From Marinimicrobium koreense (GTDB taxonomy: Bacteria; Pseudomonadota; Gammaproteobacteria; Pseudomonadales; Cellvibrionaceae): a stretch of 64,000 nt of DNA. The position numbers and the translations under genes are program-made. Shown here piece after piece: positions 9,309 to 18,952 of this stretch (position 1 is the first letter of the stretch; the number at the start of each line of letters is the position of its first letter). The notes below the pieces were generated by a model, which was not told where the DNA came from, did not search any database, and saw only the letters and a list, made by a program, of their open reading frames with translations. The stretch lies in the NCBI RefSeq assembly GCF_003762925.1, contig NZ_RJUK01000002.1:1-64000 (forward strand), given 5' to 3'.

Positions 9309-10142
9309 ATGACGCCGATAGATGAGCAGGTGCCGATCGTGCTGGCACTGGCCAGCCACGACCCCTCCGGCTGCACCGGCATCCAGGCAGACATCGAAAC
9401 CTGCGCCAGCCTCGGCTGCCATTGCACTTCCGTCATAACCGCGCTCTGTGCGCGGGACACCCGGGATGTGAAGGACATTCGGAGCATTCCCACCAGCTTT
9501 CTGATTGAGCAGGTCAGAGCGGTTCTGGAGGACCTGCCGGTCAAGGCGGTCAAGCTGGGCTTCCTCGGCCAGGTCAGCCATGTCGAAGCCATTCACACCA
9601 TTCTGCAGGACTACCCTCATCTGCCCGTGGTACTGGAACCCGTCACCCAGTTGGGCGACGGCCCTGCGGCCGAGGCCGAGGCGCTCCGGGACGCCACCAA
9701 AAGCCTGCTGCTGCCTTTGAGCACCCTGGCCACCCCGGACCTGGTGGAAGCCTACGAACTCGCCCAACAGGGCGACACCCTGGACGCCTGCGCGCAGGAA
9801 ATCCTGGAGTATGGCGGGGAGTACACCCTGATTACCGGCTCCCGCCGGACCCAGGCCCACCACGAAAACCGGCTGTACAACAAAAAGGGACTCGTCCGGG
9901 AATACCGCTGGGAGCGCCTGAGCGTTTTGAGCCACGGCGGTGGCGCCACCCTCTCGGCCAGTATCAGCGCATATCTCGCCCACGGCCTGCGGCTGCTGGA
10001 TGCGGTGGAGCAGGGCCAGAATTTTACCTGGCACGCGCTCGCCGCCAGCCGGCGTCTCGGGATGGGACACAGCATTCCCAATCGACTGTTCTGGGCCGAC
10101 CGCAATCAGAGCGGCAACCGGGGGCCTGGCGGTGGCTGTTGA
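9309..10142 (+). CDS. thiD: ThiD-like hydroxymethylpyrimidine kinase with altered motifs
   Basis: Ribokinase-fold protein of the HMP/HMP-phosphate kinase type (277 residues), positioned directly before thiE, so a role in thiamin pyrimidine phosphorylation is expected. AGGAGG (9298-9303) sits ahead of the ATG. Several signatures differ from the family: the N-terminal loop reads [13 protein letters not shown] where Gly-Ala is usual, the acidic DPV segment reads EPVTQLGDG, and the anion-hole motif normally written GSGC or GTGC reads GGGA. The cysteine assigned as catalytic is therefore missing. It may be a weak kinase or a repurposed homologue; the frame is intact, so it is not an obvious pseudogene. 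Confidence 0.8.
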   Translation: MTPIDEQVPIVLALASHDPSGCTGIQADIETCASLGCHCTSVITALCARDTRDVKDIRSIPTSFLIEQVRAVLEDLPVKAVKLGFLGQVSHVEAIHTILQDYPHLPVVLEPVTQLGDGPAAEAEALRDATKSLLLPLSTLATPDLVEAYELAQQGDTLDACAQEILEYGGEYTLITGSRRTQAHHENRLYNKKGLVREYRWERLSVLSHGGGATLSASISAYLAHGLRLLDAVEQGQNFTWHALAASRRLGMGHSIPNRLFWADRNQSGNRGPGGGC

Positions 10143-10237
10143 GCGCCGGTGTCCGCCCCACCAACGCCCTGGCAATTCGCCATTTTGCCCCGACGCCATT
10201 TGCCGGTAAACTGCTCCGCTCACGCTGTGGAGCCGCT

Positions 10238-10873
10238 ATGCCCTTGCACCCCCTGTATGCCATTGCCGATACCACCGCCCTGGCGGAGCGACTGCTCCCG
10301 GCCGCCGAAGCGGCGTTGCGCGGCGGGGTTCGATGGCTGCAATATCGGGATAAATCCGGCGATCAGGCCCGGCGCCTCCGGGAGGCCACCGCACTGCGCA
10401 CCCTGTGTCTGAACCACGGCGCTCGCTTGATCATCAATGATGACCCCGAGCTGGCCCTGAGGGTACAGGCGGACGGAGTGCACCTCGGTCAAACCGACGG
10501 TGATCCCGTGCGAGCCCGACAACGTTTAGGCTCCCGGGCGATCATCGGCATTACCTGCCACGACTCCATCGCATTGGCGCAGCACGCCAAGTGCGCCGGT
10601 GCCAGCTACGTCGCGTTCGGGCGATTTTTCCCGTCCCGAACCAAACCCGATGCCCCGCCCGCGCCTGCCGACTTACTGACCCGGGCGCGCGCGACGGTTG
10701 GCCTGCCTGTTGTGGCCATCGGGGGCATCACCCTGGAAAACGGCGCCTCACTACTGGAAGCGGGCGCCGACTGGCTGGCGGTCAGCCACGATCTGTTCAG
10801 CGCACCGGATATTGAACGCCGGGCGCGCACCTATCTAACCCTACCCTGCTGTAGAGAGGAAACCGTATTATGA
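10238..10873 (+). CDS. thiE: Thiamin-phosphate synthase
   Basis: Joins HMP-pyrophosphate and thiazole phosphate to give thiamin monophosphate. 211 residues from the ATG at 10238, which has GGAG five bases upstream; the frame is open further upstream to 10139 but that part is not family-like. TIM-barrel motifs: [42 protein letters not shown] and the phosphate-binding AIGGITLEN. Its stop overlaps the hemL start (ATGA). Confidence 0.94.
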   Translation: MPLHPLYAIADTTALAERLLPAAEAALRGGVRWLQYRDKSGDQARRLREATALRTLCLNHGARLIINDDPELALRVQADGVHLGQTDGDPVRARQRLGSRAIIGITCHDSIALAQHAKCAGASYVAFGRFFPSRTKPDAPPAPADLLTRARATVGLPVVAIGGITLENGASLLEAGADWLAVSHDLFSAPDIERRARTYLTLPCCREETVL

Positions 10874-12150
10874 GTCGATCCGAAGAGCTGTTCAGACTGG
10901 CCCAGAAACACATCCCCGGAGGGGTCAACTCTCCGGTGCGCGCCTTCAAGGCCGTCGGAGGCACGCCCCGGTTCGTCGAGCGGGCTGAGGGGGCCTACTT
11001 CTGGGACGCGGACGACCAGCGCTACATTGATTATGTGCAGTCCTGGGGACCGATGATTCTGGGCCACAGCTACCCCCCGGTTACCGATGCCGTCATCGAA
11101 GCGGCCCGCCACGGGCTGAGCTTCGGCGCGCCGACCGCCCGGGAGACGGAGCTGGCCGATCTGCTGTGTGAACGGGTTCCGAATATGGACATGGTCCGCC
11201 TGGTCAACTCCGGCACCGAAGCGACCATGAGCGCCATTCGATTGGCCCGAGCCTTCACCGGTCGCGACAAGATCGTGAAATTCGAGGGCTGCTACCACGG
11301 CCACTCCGACTCACTGTTGATCAAGGCCGGCTCCGGCGCTCTGACTTTCGGGGTTCCGAGCTCTCCGGGCGTCCCAAATGCTCTGGCCGAACACACCATG
11401 ACTCTGACGTACAACGACCCTGATCAGGTACGTGAGGTGTTCCACGAATTAGGTAGTGAGATTGCCTGCATCATCGTCGAGCCCGTCGCCGGCAATATGA
11501 ACTGCATTCCCCCGGTCCCCGGCTTTCTGGAAACTCTGCGCGAGGTCTGCGATGCGTCCGGCGCGGTGCTGATATTCGATGAGGTCATGACCGGTTTCAG
11601 AGTGGGGCCCAAGGGCGCTCAAGGGCTGTTTGAGGTCAAGGCGGACCTTATCACCCTGGGCAAAGTGATTGGCGGCGGCCTGCCCGTCGGTGCCTTCGGC
11701 GGCCGGCGAGACATCATGGAAATGGTGGCACCGACCGGGCCGGTCTATCAGGCCGGCACCCTGTCGGGCAATCCTCTGGCCACCGCCGCAGGCGTCGCCA
11801 CCTTACGCGCTCTGGAACAGGAAGGGCTCTATGAGCAAATCACCGAACGCACCGAGCAGCTGACCCGCGGCATGCAGGCGGTTGCAGACGAGGCCGGCAT
11901 CCCCTTCACGACCAACCATCGGGGCAGCATGTTCGGCTTCTTCTTCACCGATGCGCCGGAGGTGACCCGTTACGATCAGGTGATGAGCTGCGACACCGAA
12001 CGATTCAACCGCTTCTATCACGGCATGCTCGAGGAAGGCGTCTACCTGGCCCCCGCCTCTTACGAGGCGGGGTTCATGTCGGCGGCGCACACCGAGGATG
12101 ATATTGAGCAGACACTCAGCGCCGCTCGCCGGGTTTTTACCCGTCTGTAG
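10870..12150 (+). CDS. hemL: Glutamate-1-semialdehyde 2,1-aminomutase
   Basis: PLP enzyme that turns glutamate-1-semialdehyde into 5-aminolevulinate, the first committed tetrapyrrole precursor. 426 residues. Motifs include [27 protein letters not shown], the [11 protein letters not shown] loop, [10 protein letters not shown], and the PLP lysine in [16 protein letters not shown]. Translationally coupled to thiE through an ATGA overlap, the same thiE-hemL pairing I recall from pseudomonads. A GAGAGGAAA ribosome-binding site lies in the end of thiE. Confidence 0.97.
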   Translation: MSRSEELFRLAQKHIPGGVNSPVRAFKAVGGTPRFVERAEGAYFWDADDQRYIDYVQSWGPMILGHSYPPVTDAVIEAARHGLSFGAPTARETELADLLCERVPNMDMVRLVNSGTEATMSAIRLARAFTGRDKIVKFEGCYHGHSDSLLIKAGSGALTFGVPSSPGVPNALAEHTMTLTYNDPDQVREVFHELGSEIACIIVEPVAGNMNCIPPVPGFLETLREVCDASGAVLIFDEVMTGFRVGPKGAQGLFEVKADLITLGKVIGGGLPVGAFGGRRDIMEMVAPTGPVYQAGTLSGNPLATAAGVATLRALEQEGLYEQITERTEQLTRGMQAVADEAGIPFTTNHRGSMFGFFFTDAPEVTRYDQVMSCDTERFNRFYHGMLEEGVYLAPASYEAGFMSAAHTEDDIEQTLSAARRVFTRL

Positions 12151-12404
12151 GGTGAAAAACCCCCGACAGAGGCGGTGAAGAGTTAACCATGCCACAATTT
12201 TTGGTGCCAGGACTTGCCTAAGGCGCGTGGAGCGCTTAATCTTGACGCAGGTTCCTCAATCCTTGTGGCACTGGGCTTAGCGCGATTGGCCTGCTCGCTG
12301 TTTCAGGAATCGATGTAGGGAACGAACGTGTTGTCACGGACTCTATTCGTTTCACCGACACTCTTTACGGAATGTAACTCTGTTCACCAAATTGGGAGAG
12401 AACG

Positions 12405-12878
12405 ATGAACAATCTTTTGAAAAGCTTTCTGATTCTGATCGCCACCACAGGTCTGCTCGTGGGCTGTAGCTCCACCTCCACTCAAGAAGAACCTGTTGAA
12501 GAACCCACCGTCACCGAGCCGGAGCCCGAGCCGGAACCCCAACCGGAGCCCGAGCCCGAGCTGGACACCACCTTTTACTTTGACTTCGACAAGTCCACTC
12601 TGAAGCCCGACGCACGCGCCACTCTGGTTGCTCACGCCGAGCGGCTGAAAGAAAGTGGCGACCGTGTTCGTCTGGAAGGTCATGCGGATGAGCGTGGTTC
12701 ACGCGAGTACAACATGGGTCTGGGCGAGCGTCGCGCCAAAGCCGTTCGTGACTTCCTGGTTCTTCAGGGCGTACCGGCCAGCCGCATCGAAACCGTCAGC
12801 TATGGTGAAGAGCGCCCAGCCGTTCAGGGTAGCAATGAAAGCGCTTGGGAACAGAACCGTCGTGTTGAGCTGAAGTAA
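12405..12878 (+). CDS. Pal-like OmpA-domain lipoprotein
   Basis: Outer-membrane lipoprotein with a peptidoglycan-binding OmpA/MotB domain, 157 residues. Lipobox LLVGC at about residues 17-21, then a Pro-Glu repeat linker (PEPEPEP), then the OmpA core with [24 protein letters not shown] and [10 protein letters not shown]. The peptidoglycan-contact Asp and Arg are present. The sequence is that of the Pal subfamily, but no tol genes are nearby, so I do not call it pal. GGGAGAGAACG precedes the ATG and a strong terminator follows, so it looks like a stand-alone unit. Confidence 0.9.
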   Translation: MNNLLKSFLILIATTGLLVGCSSTSTQEEPVEEPTVTEPEPEPEPQPEPEPELDTTFYFDFDKSTLKPDARATLVAHAERLKESGDRVRLEGHADERGSREYNMGLGERRAKAVRDFLVLQGVPASRIETVSYGEERPAVQGSNESAWEQNRRVELK

Positions 12879-12901
12879 GTCGCTCACTCAACGGACGAAA
12901 A

Positions 12902-12930
12902 AACGGCGCCTAATCGGCGCCGTTTTTTTT
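12902..12930 (+). terminator. Rho-independent terminator of the Pal-like gene
   Basis: A perfect 9-bp stem AACGGCGCC / GGCGCCGTT around the loop TAATC, followed by a run of eight T. It is 23 bases past the stop codon. Confidence 0.92.
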
Positions 12931-12978
12931 GATGGAAACACTGCAGGGTTGTAATACCCACAGGGTAGCCGTCGGCGG

Positions 12979-13995
12979 TCAGGACGAAGCGCGAACCACC
13001 AGCTCGGTCTTCAATACTTCGGACGTCACCGGCTGCCCCTTCACCAGCGCCATCACTTTCTGGACCAGCAGTTTCCCGCCCCGATGAATATCCTGGCGCA
13101 CGGTTGTCAGAGGCGGATTGAAATACGGTGCAATGGGGATATCATCAAACCCCACTACTGCAACGTCATCGGGCACCCGGATACCTTTTTCCTGCAGCGC
13201 CTTGATCGCGCCCATCGCGATATTGTCGCTGGCGGCAAAAATCCCATCGAAGTCGAGCCCTTCCTCCAACAAATCAACCACATGCTGATACCCGGATTCA
13301 ATGGAAAACGCCGCCTGGACATGGTGCTCCTGGGACGACAGTCCGGCCTCGGTCAGCGCATCAAAGTACCCCTGAAAACGCCCCTGAATTTCCGGGTGCG
13401 CCACATCTCCGAGAAATAACATCCGTCGGCAACCGCGCCCTATCAGGTGACGACTGGCCAACTGCCCCCCCATGTAGTTATCACTGCCGACGATGCAATA
13501 ATTCGCTTCGGGTTCGCGCGCGCCCCAGACGACAATCGCATCCCCTTCCTTCTGCAACTGGCGTAGCGGCGCATCATCACGCCCCTGACCGATCACAATG
13601 ATGCCGTCGGCGCGACGGGAGCCCAGCAAGTGCGCATGCCAGTCCTCCGGTGATACTGCATTGCTCGAGAACAGCAGGCTGTATTGATGCTCGTTCAGTT
13701 CATCCGCAATAGCACCGATCATATCCATCATGAACGGGTCAGAGAACGTCTGCCCGTCCACGCTCTCGGCGTTGATCACCAGAGCAATGGTATGGCTGCG
13801 CTGCAGGCGCAGATTCCGGGCGCCGGTATTGACCTTGTAATTCATTTCCCGAGCGAGCGCCTGAACCTTTTCGCGGGTTTTGATATTCACCGCGGGGTTA
13901 TTGTTCAGGGCACGGGATACCGTTGACTCCGACACCCCCGCTCGGCGGGCGATGTCTGCGATGGATACAGGTTCCTGAGGTTTTCGTCGGGACAT
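12979..13995 (-). CDS. LacI-family regulator of the GH65/maltose locus
   Basis: LacI/GalR repressor, 338 residues. The N-terminal helix-turn-helix reads [20 protein letters not shown] (about residues 10-30) and the hinge follows at NTGARNL. The rest is the sugar-binding core, ending in the conserved [19 protein letters not shown]. The start at 13995 has GGAAA seven bases upstream; an ATG two codons earlier is possible. It is transcribed like the adjacent MFS gene and borders a phosphorylase locus whose two control regions contain the same palindrome TTGCAATCGATTGCAA, a typical LacI-family operator. The inferred ligand is maltose or a related alpha-glucoside. Confidence 0.9.
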   Translation of the reverse strand: MSRRKPQEPVSIADIARRAGVSESTVSRALNNNPAVNIKTREKVQALAREMNYKVNTGARNLRLQRSHTIALVINAESVDGQTFSDPFMMDMIGAIADELNEHQYSLLFSSNAVSPEDWHAHLLGSRRADGIIVIGQGRDDAPLRQLQKEGDAIVVWGAREPEANYCIVGSDNYMGGQLASRHLIGRGCRRMLFLGDVAHPEIQGRFQGYFDALTEAGLSSQEHHVQAAFSIESGYQHVVDLLEEGLDFDGIFAASDNIAMGAIKALQEKGIRVPDDVAVVGFDDIPIAPYFNPPLTTVRQDIHRGGKLLVQKVMALVKGQPVTSEVLKTELVVRASS

Positions 13996-14097
13996 GGTCA
14001 TTTTCCGGTCAAGCGACAGGTGGGCTGACAGGCCCACCCCGCACGATTGTCATCCGGACCATCTTAAAGTACCGGTCAGATACTTGTATAGCCGCGA

Positions 14098-15336
14098 TTA
14101 CCCTTCCAGCGCGTCGGCCCGGTCGGTTTCACGCTTCAAGCCCCGGAGCAGAATCAGAATCAGAGCCATGGGTACCAGTGCCATATAAAACGCGACCTGT
14201 CCGGTAAACTGGCCAAACACAATGCCCGTCAACATCGACCCGGTCGTTCCACCCAGGGCCGAAAAAATGATGATCAAGCCTGCCATGGACGATTGCTGAT
14301 GCAGCGGCAGGGAGCTCAACACCACCGAGCTCAGCGCCGGATAGATCGGCGCCATGAACAGGCCAATCAGGGGAAAAATATACGCGGCCAGCGGGAGATT
14401 GAGCCAGCCCACATCCGGTTCCACCGTCACGTCATAAGACAGCGGCAAGGTCAGAATCACCAACAGGCCCATGGCAACCACGCAGACGCTGAGCAACACA
14501 TACCAGTTGATACCGCGCAGCAGCACACCCGCCCCCAGTCGCCCGATGGCCAGGCACAGCGCAAAAATGCTGGTCACCTGCACGCTGATGGCGCTGGGCA
14601 GGTTGAGCACCTGATTGTTGAACGTCGGCAACCAGGTGCCAATGCCCTGCTCGATCAGGACGTACAGAAAGACCGATGCCACGAAAATGTACACCAGGGG
14701 GCGGGCGGTCAGCTTCAGCATCGCCAGAAAGTCCTGACCAAAGTTGGCCGCGGCCGGCTGCACTTTTTCTTCGCCAAAGCGGATGAAGGCCATCACCACC
14801 AGATTGAACCCGCAGATGCCCGCCAGCCACCAATAGGTATTGAGCCAGTTCATGCTCTCGGGACGATCCGAGTCGATGAAAAAGCTGAACACCCAATAGC
14901 CGGACAACACCCCCAGCATGAACACCCCCTCGATGGCGTTCATCAGGCTCGCATGGGCCTGCTTTTCCGGCGCCAGGATCCCGATGCTGGCATAGACCGA
15001 CACTTTGATCAGCGCAAACGACGAGCCGATCGCCAGAAACAACATTTTGGTGGCCCAGAAACTGCTCAGAATCGGCATGGACAGACAGGCCAGCAATACC
15101 ACCCCCAGGCCGATCATCATCGCCCGCCGGTATCCCAGCCGTGGCAGAAAGGACGCGACCAGAAAGGACACCACCGCAATGGGAATATCCTTGAACCCTT
15201 CCAGCAGCGCCGCGCTCTCCTTGGTGACGCCGAAGCTGTTAATGGATTGCAGGATCACCACTCCGACACTGTTCAGCAACAGACCGAACAGAAAGTAGTT
15301 GAGCATCAGTACCAGAATAATCAGGCGTTTATTCAT
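14098..15336 (-). CDS. Sugar MFS transporter, FucP/GGP-like (predicted maltose or glucose permease)
   Basis: Inner-membrane major facilitator protein, about 412 residues and 12 predicted helices. The frame is open upstream to 15459, but the first real membrane helix starts with MNKRLIILVLML, so I use the ATG at 15336 (GAAGG nine bases upstream). It is divergent from the GH65 gene, with the operator palindrome between them. From its place it should carry the disaccharide (or glucose) from periplasm to cytoplasm, after outer-membrane passage through the TonB receptor encoded at 18953. The substrate is inferred from context only. Confidence 0.82.
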   Translation of the reverse strand: MNKRLIILVLMLNYFLFGLLLNSVGVVILQSINSFGVTKESAALLEGFKDIPIAVVSFLVASFLPRLGYRRAMMIGLGVVLLACLSMPILSSFWATKMLFLAIGSSFALIKVSVYASIGILAPEKQAHASLMNAIEGVFMLGVLSGYWVFSFFIDSDRPESMNWLNTYWWLAGICGFNLVVMAFIRFGEEKVQPAAANFGQDFLAMLKLTARPLVYIFVASVFLYVLIEQGIGTWLPTFNNQVLNLPSAISVQVTSIFALCLAIGRLGAGVLLRGINWYVLLSVCVVAMGLLVILTLPLSYDVTVEPDVGWLNLPLAAYIFPLIGLFMAPIYPALSSVVLSSLPLHQQSSMAGLIIIFSALGGTTGSMLTGIVFGQFTGQVAFYMALVPMALILILLRGLKRETDRADALEG

Positions 15337-15462
15337 TGTTATGAACCTTCGAATGCGCCCCGCAAGACGCCTGCGTGGACCTGAGCCGAAACCCCAGGGG
15401 TTCGGCCCCCGATAGACAGCACACCCGGCACCGGCGATGGCACCTGTTGCCCTGTTCACCCA

Positions 15463-15523
15463 ATAATAGCAGCAAAATAACCAATTGCAATCGATTGCAA
15501 GAATGCTAAACTTGCTCTAAATG
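15463..15523. promoter_or_regulatory. Divergent promoter with LacI-type operator TTGCAATCGATTGCAA
   Basis: A perfect 16-bp palindrome at 15485-15500 with the central CG usual for LacI-family sites. The left half doubles as a minus-strand -35 (TTGCAA), 16 bp from a TATTAT -10 (15463-15468) for the MFS gene. The right half is a plus-strand -35, 17 bp from TAAATG (15518-15523) for GH65. A bound repressor would block both. The identical 16-mer recurs at 18712 before the TonB receptor gene. Confidence 0.75.
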
Positions 15524-15605
15524 GTCCCGTCCGGATCGCCGCCACCGTCACCGCGGCCCGACAGACCATTCCGGTTCACTCTATCGATAACGGGTAACGA
15601 CAGCC

Positions 15606-17945
15606 ATGCAACACAGCTCTCGCGCATCGGATCGCTACGGCCTCAACCCCTGGCGCATCACCGAGACCGGCTTTCACGCCGATGACTACGGACTAAACGC
15701 CACTCTGTTTGCGTTGGGCAACGGGTATGTTGGCCTGCGCGGCACCTTCGATGAAGGATTCGCCGCCGGCGCCGCCGAATCCGGGTGCTACCTGAACGGC
15801 GTGTACTACTCAGAGCCCATCACCTACGGCGAGCAGGCCTATGGCTACGCCAAAAACAACCAGCGAATTGCCTCCGCCGCCCTTCCCCATGAGCTGGGCC
15901 TGACACTGGATGGCGTTGCCGTCGATTTCAGTGAGGGTGAACTTATAGAGCACCAGCGCGAGCTGGAGCTGGATAACGGTCTGGTCAGTCGTCAGTGGCG
16001 CTGGCGCGCCCCGAGTGGCCAGATACTCCGGTTGGCCAGCCGCCGCCTGGTGTCCCTGACCGAGCGGCAGTTGGTCGTCATGGAGTATCGGCTATCGCTG
16101 GAGTCCGGTACCGGCGAACTGGGCGTGACCTCGAGCCTGGACGCCACCCCCGCCGCCTCCGCGGACAGCGATGACCCCAGGGTCGGCGCCGGGGTCAATA
16201 TCGAAGACCTGGAGCCCCGCATCCAGACCGCACAGGACGGACGGCTGACCCTGAGCCACCACCTGAAAAGTAGCGGTTTCACGCTGAGCAGCGCCGCCGG
16301 CCACCGCCTGGAAGGAGCGAGCGTGAGCGCGCCGACACACGACACCGACGACTTCCGGGCCACCTGTCGATACCAGGTGACGTTGACCCCCGAGGCGCCC
16401 CTGGTGCTCACCAAGTACGTCGTTTACGGCCATGGCGGCGACGAAGCGCCAGACCTCAATGACCTGTTGGCCCGGTGCGAGCAGCGGTCGTTTGACGACT
16501 ATGCCCGGGATCAGCGCGCCGCCATGGATGCCTTCTGGGCGAGCTCGGATATCGAGGTGGGCGGAGATCCCGCTTTGCAACAGGGGCTTCGCTTCAATCT
16601 GTTCCACCTGTTCCAGTCTCTGGGGCGAGACCCCGGCACCAATATCGCCGCCAAGGGCCTCACCGGCCACGGCTACGACGGCCATTACTTCTGGGACAGT
16701 GAAATCTATATCCTGCCCTTTTTTCTTTATACCCAGCCGCAGCTGGCGCGCAACCTGTTGCTCTATCGACACAGCATTCTGGATGCCGCCCGCGCCCGGG
16801 CGCGGGAGCTGGCCATTCCCAAAGGCGCGTTGTTCCCCTGGCGCACCATTGGCGGGGAAGAGTGCTCCGCCTATTATCCGGCGGGCACGGCCCAGTTTCA
16901 TATCAACGCCGATGTCGCCTATGCGGTCAAGCAGTACCACGAAGCCACCGGGGACGATGACTTTCTGATTGAGGCCGGCGCCGAAGTGGTGCTGGAGAGC
17001 GCCCGACTGTGGCCCGCCATCGGGCACTACAACGCCCATCGGGACGATCAGTTCTGCATCAACGAAGTCACTGGGCCGGACGAATACACCGCCCTGGTGA
17101 ACAACAACTTTTTCACCAACGCCATGGCGCAGGCCCATCTGCGCTATGCGGTCGAGCTGTACCAGTGGCTGAAAGACCAGGCGCCCGCAAAAGCCAAGGA
17201 GCTGTACCGGGCCATGGCACTGGATGAGCGGGAGGTGGCCGACTGGGCGCAGGCGGCGGAGCGCATGTATCTGCCCTATGACGAAAGCCAGGGCATCCAC
17301 CTGCAGGACGACAGTTTCCTCGACAAACCCCGCTGGGACTTTGAGCACACGCCCGCGGACCACTACCCGCTGCTGCTGCACTACCACCCGCTGACCATCT
17401 ACCGTCACCAGGTCTGCAAACAGGCGGACACGGTGCTCGCGCTGTTCCTGCTCAGCGACCAATTCAGCCGGGAGCAGAAAAAACGGGATTTCGACTTTTA
17501 CGAACCCATCACCACCCACGACTCCACCCTGTCCGCCTGCATGCACAGCATTCTGGCCAATGCGGTGGGCTACCCGGACAAGGCCCGCCACTACTTCGAA
17601 CAGGTGGCGCGGATGGATCTGGACAATCACCACCGCAACACCCAGCACGGCATTCATACCGCCTGCATGGGGGGTACCTGGTTGTGCCTCGTGCAGGGTT
17701 TCGGTGGCATGCGGTTGCAACATCATCAGTTGATGTTCAACCCCACCTTACCCAAGGGCCTGAGCCACTACCAATTCAAGGTGCGGGTTCAGGGCCGGCT
17801 GATTGAGGTCAGCGTCGATGCCTCCCAGGCGCACTATCAACTGCTCGAAGGCGCCCCCATCACCCTTCAACATGGCGAGCACACCATTGCCCTGGAGCAA
17901 GACCAGGCGCCTGTCGCCGCCCCACTGAGGAGTCCCACCCGATGA
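15606..17945 (+). CDS. GH65 disaccharide phosphorylase (probable maltose phosphorylase)
   Basis: Cytoplasmic inverting phosphorylase that would split an alpha-glucobiose with phosphate into beta-glucose-1-phosphate and glucose. 779 residues with the GH65 layout: N-terminal beta-sandwich (about 1-270, starting NPWRITETGF), (alpha/alpha)6 barrel (about 310-690), and a C-terminal sheet. The catalytic acid lies in NEVTGPDEY, and DSEIYILPFF and ITTHDSTLS are also typical. The overlapping beta-phosphoglucomutase gene supports release of beta-Glc1P. Maltose is the likeliest substrate; trehalose, kojibiose or nigerose cannot be excluded from sequence alone. Confidence 0.9.
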   Translation: MQHSSRASDRYGLNPWRITETGFHADDYGLNATLFALGNGYVGLRGTFDEGFAAGAAESGCYLNGVYYSEPITYGEQAYGYAKNNQRIASAALPHELGLTLDGVAVDFSEGELIEHQRELELDNGLVSRQWRWRAPSGQILRLASRRLVSLTERQLVVMEYRLSLESGTGELGVTSSLDATPAASADSDDPRVGAGVNIEDLEPRIQTAQDGRLTLSHHLKSSGFTLSSAAGHRLEGASVSAPTHDTDDFRATCRYQVTLTPEAPLVLTKYVVYGHGGDEAPDLNDLLARCEQRSFDDYARDQRAAMDAFWASSDIEVGGDPALQQGLRFNLFHLFQSLGRDPGTNIAAKGLTGHGYDGHYFWDSEIYILPFFLYTQPQLARNLLLYRHSILDAARARARELAIPKGALFPWRTIGGEECSAYYPAGTAQFHINADVAYAVKQYHEATGDDDFLIEAGAEVVLESARLWPAIGHYNAHRDDQFCINEVTGPDEYTALVNNNFFTNAMAQAHLRYAVELYQWLKDQAPAKAKELYRAMALDEREVADWAQAAERMYLPYDESQGIHLQDDSFLDKPRWDFEHTPADHYPLLLHYHPLTIYRHQVCKQADTVLALFLLSDQFSREQKKRDFDFYEPITTHDSTLSACMHSILANAVGYPDKARHYFEQVARMDLDNHHRNTQHGIHTACMGGTWLCLVQGFGGMRLQHHQLMFNPTLPKGLSHYQFKVRVQGRLIEVSVDASQAHYQLLEGAPITLQHGEHTIALEQDQAPVAAPLRSPTR

Positions 17946-18598
17946 CCGCTTACCGAGCTGCTATATTTGACTTGGATGGTGTAATTGCCGATACCGCCCG
18001 CCTTCATTTGGCCGCCTGGCAGCAACTGGCCGAAGAAGAGGGGTTTCGCTTGCCGGCCGACGCCGATGAGCGACTCAAGGGCGTGGATCGGATGGCATCG
18101 CTCGAGATTGTTCTGGAGGGCGCTTCCCGCCCATATCGGGAGGACGAAAAGCTCGCCCTGGCGGACCGCAAAAACCAGCGCTACCAACAACTGGTCACTC
18201 AATTGACCCCGGCGGACCTGTTACCGGGGGCGGCGCAGCTCCTGGATCAATTGGCCGAGTGGAACATTCCAATGGCGCTGGCCTCCGCCAGTAAAAACGC
18301 CCGGGCGGTGATTGACGGACTCGGCATCGCCCACCGCTTTGATTACATTGCCGATGCCGCGCGGGTGAAACACCCCAAACCCGACCCGGAGATTTTTACC
18401 CTGGCGGCTCGGGGATTGGGTGTTGAACCGGCCCTGTGTGTGGGCATTGAAGATGCCGCGGCGGGCGTTACCGCCATCAAGCGGGCCGGCATGTACGCCG
18501 TTGGCATTGGCGATGACAGGGTACTGGCGGAAGCCGACCAGTGTGTCCCGAGCCTGGCGGACTTCCGTCCGGATTCGTGCTTTGAGGCCCGCCGCTGA
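17942..18598 (+). CDS. pgmB: Beta-phosphoglucomutase
   Basis: HAD-superfamily mutase converting beta-glucose-1-phosphate to glucose-6-phosphate, which completes the GH65 route into glycolysis. 218 residues. The nucleophile Asp and the second Asp are in FDLDGVIAD, the cap domain follows, then motif II in ALASASKN, the lysine in HPKPDPEIF, and the metal-binding GIEDAAAGV. It starts inside the GH65 stop codon (ATGA), so the two are translationally coupled. Confidence 0.94.
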   Translation: MTAYRAAIFDLDGVIADTARLHLAAWQQLAEEEGFRLPADADERLKGVDRMASLEIVLEGASRPYREDEKLALADRKNQRYQQLVTQLTPADLLPGAAQLLDQLAEWNIPMALASASKNARAVIDGLGIAHRFDYIADAARVKHPKPDPEIFTLAARGLGVEPALCVGIEDAAAGVTAIKRAGMYAVGIGDDRVLAEADQCVPSLADFRPDSCFEARR

Positions 18599-18711
18599 GC
18601 GGCGGAGCCCGAAACCCGGCCCCGAATTGGCGCCAAAAACCGTAACCGGTATCAGAATCAGACGTTATATAGGGATCCCCCAGTTATTATGAAATCGTTT
18701 GTAAAAATAAT

Positions 18712-18727
18712 TTGCAATCGATTGCAA
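18712..18727. promoter_or_regulatory. Second LacI-type operator TTGCAATCGATTGCAA
   Basis: Exact copy of the palindrome at 15485-15500. Its right half TTGCAA (18722-18727) is 17 bp from a weak TAAGCT -10, the same geometry as at the GH65 promoter. It lies in the 354-base gap between pgmB and the TonB receptor gene; the remaining part of that gap reads as a long untranslated leader in which I see nothing else. Confidence 0.72.
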
Positions 18728-18952
18728 TACGGAGTTAGCTGAACTAAGCTAAAAATCGAGCGCAGTGGAATACCCCTCAAGCGCCCCGAGCCGGGCGTAC
18801 CAAAGAGGTGCCCCATGGAGAGAACAACACAGGCAACACCGAGAGAGACAAAAAATATCGGACCGTCCAACAGCGACCGGCCCAGCTGCGCTCAGCAACG
18901 ACCAACAATACGTCCAACAATAATGACCCGCATCGCGGGGAGGAGAAATGCC

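Noticed and set aside
12131-12162. Hairpin GGGTTTTTACCC / GGGTGAAAAACCC over the hemL stop codon
   Set aside because: Bulged stem with no following T-run, partly coding; not convincing as a terminator.
14293-15384. Long plus-strand open frame rich in Gln, His and Arg
   Set aside because: Exact antisense of the MFS transporter gene; composition is typical of a reverse-strand shadow in GC-rich DNA.
16092-17726. 544-codon minus-strand open frame
   Set aside because: Antisense shadow of the GH65 phosphorylase; no start signal and no family motifs.
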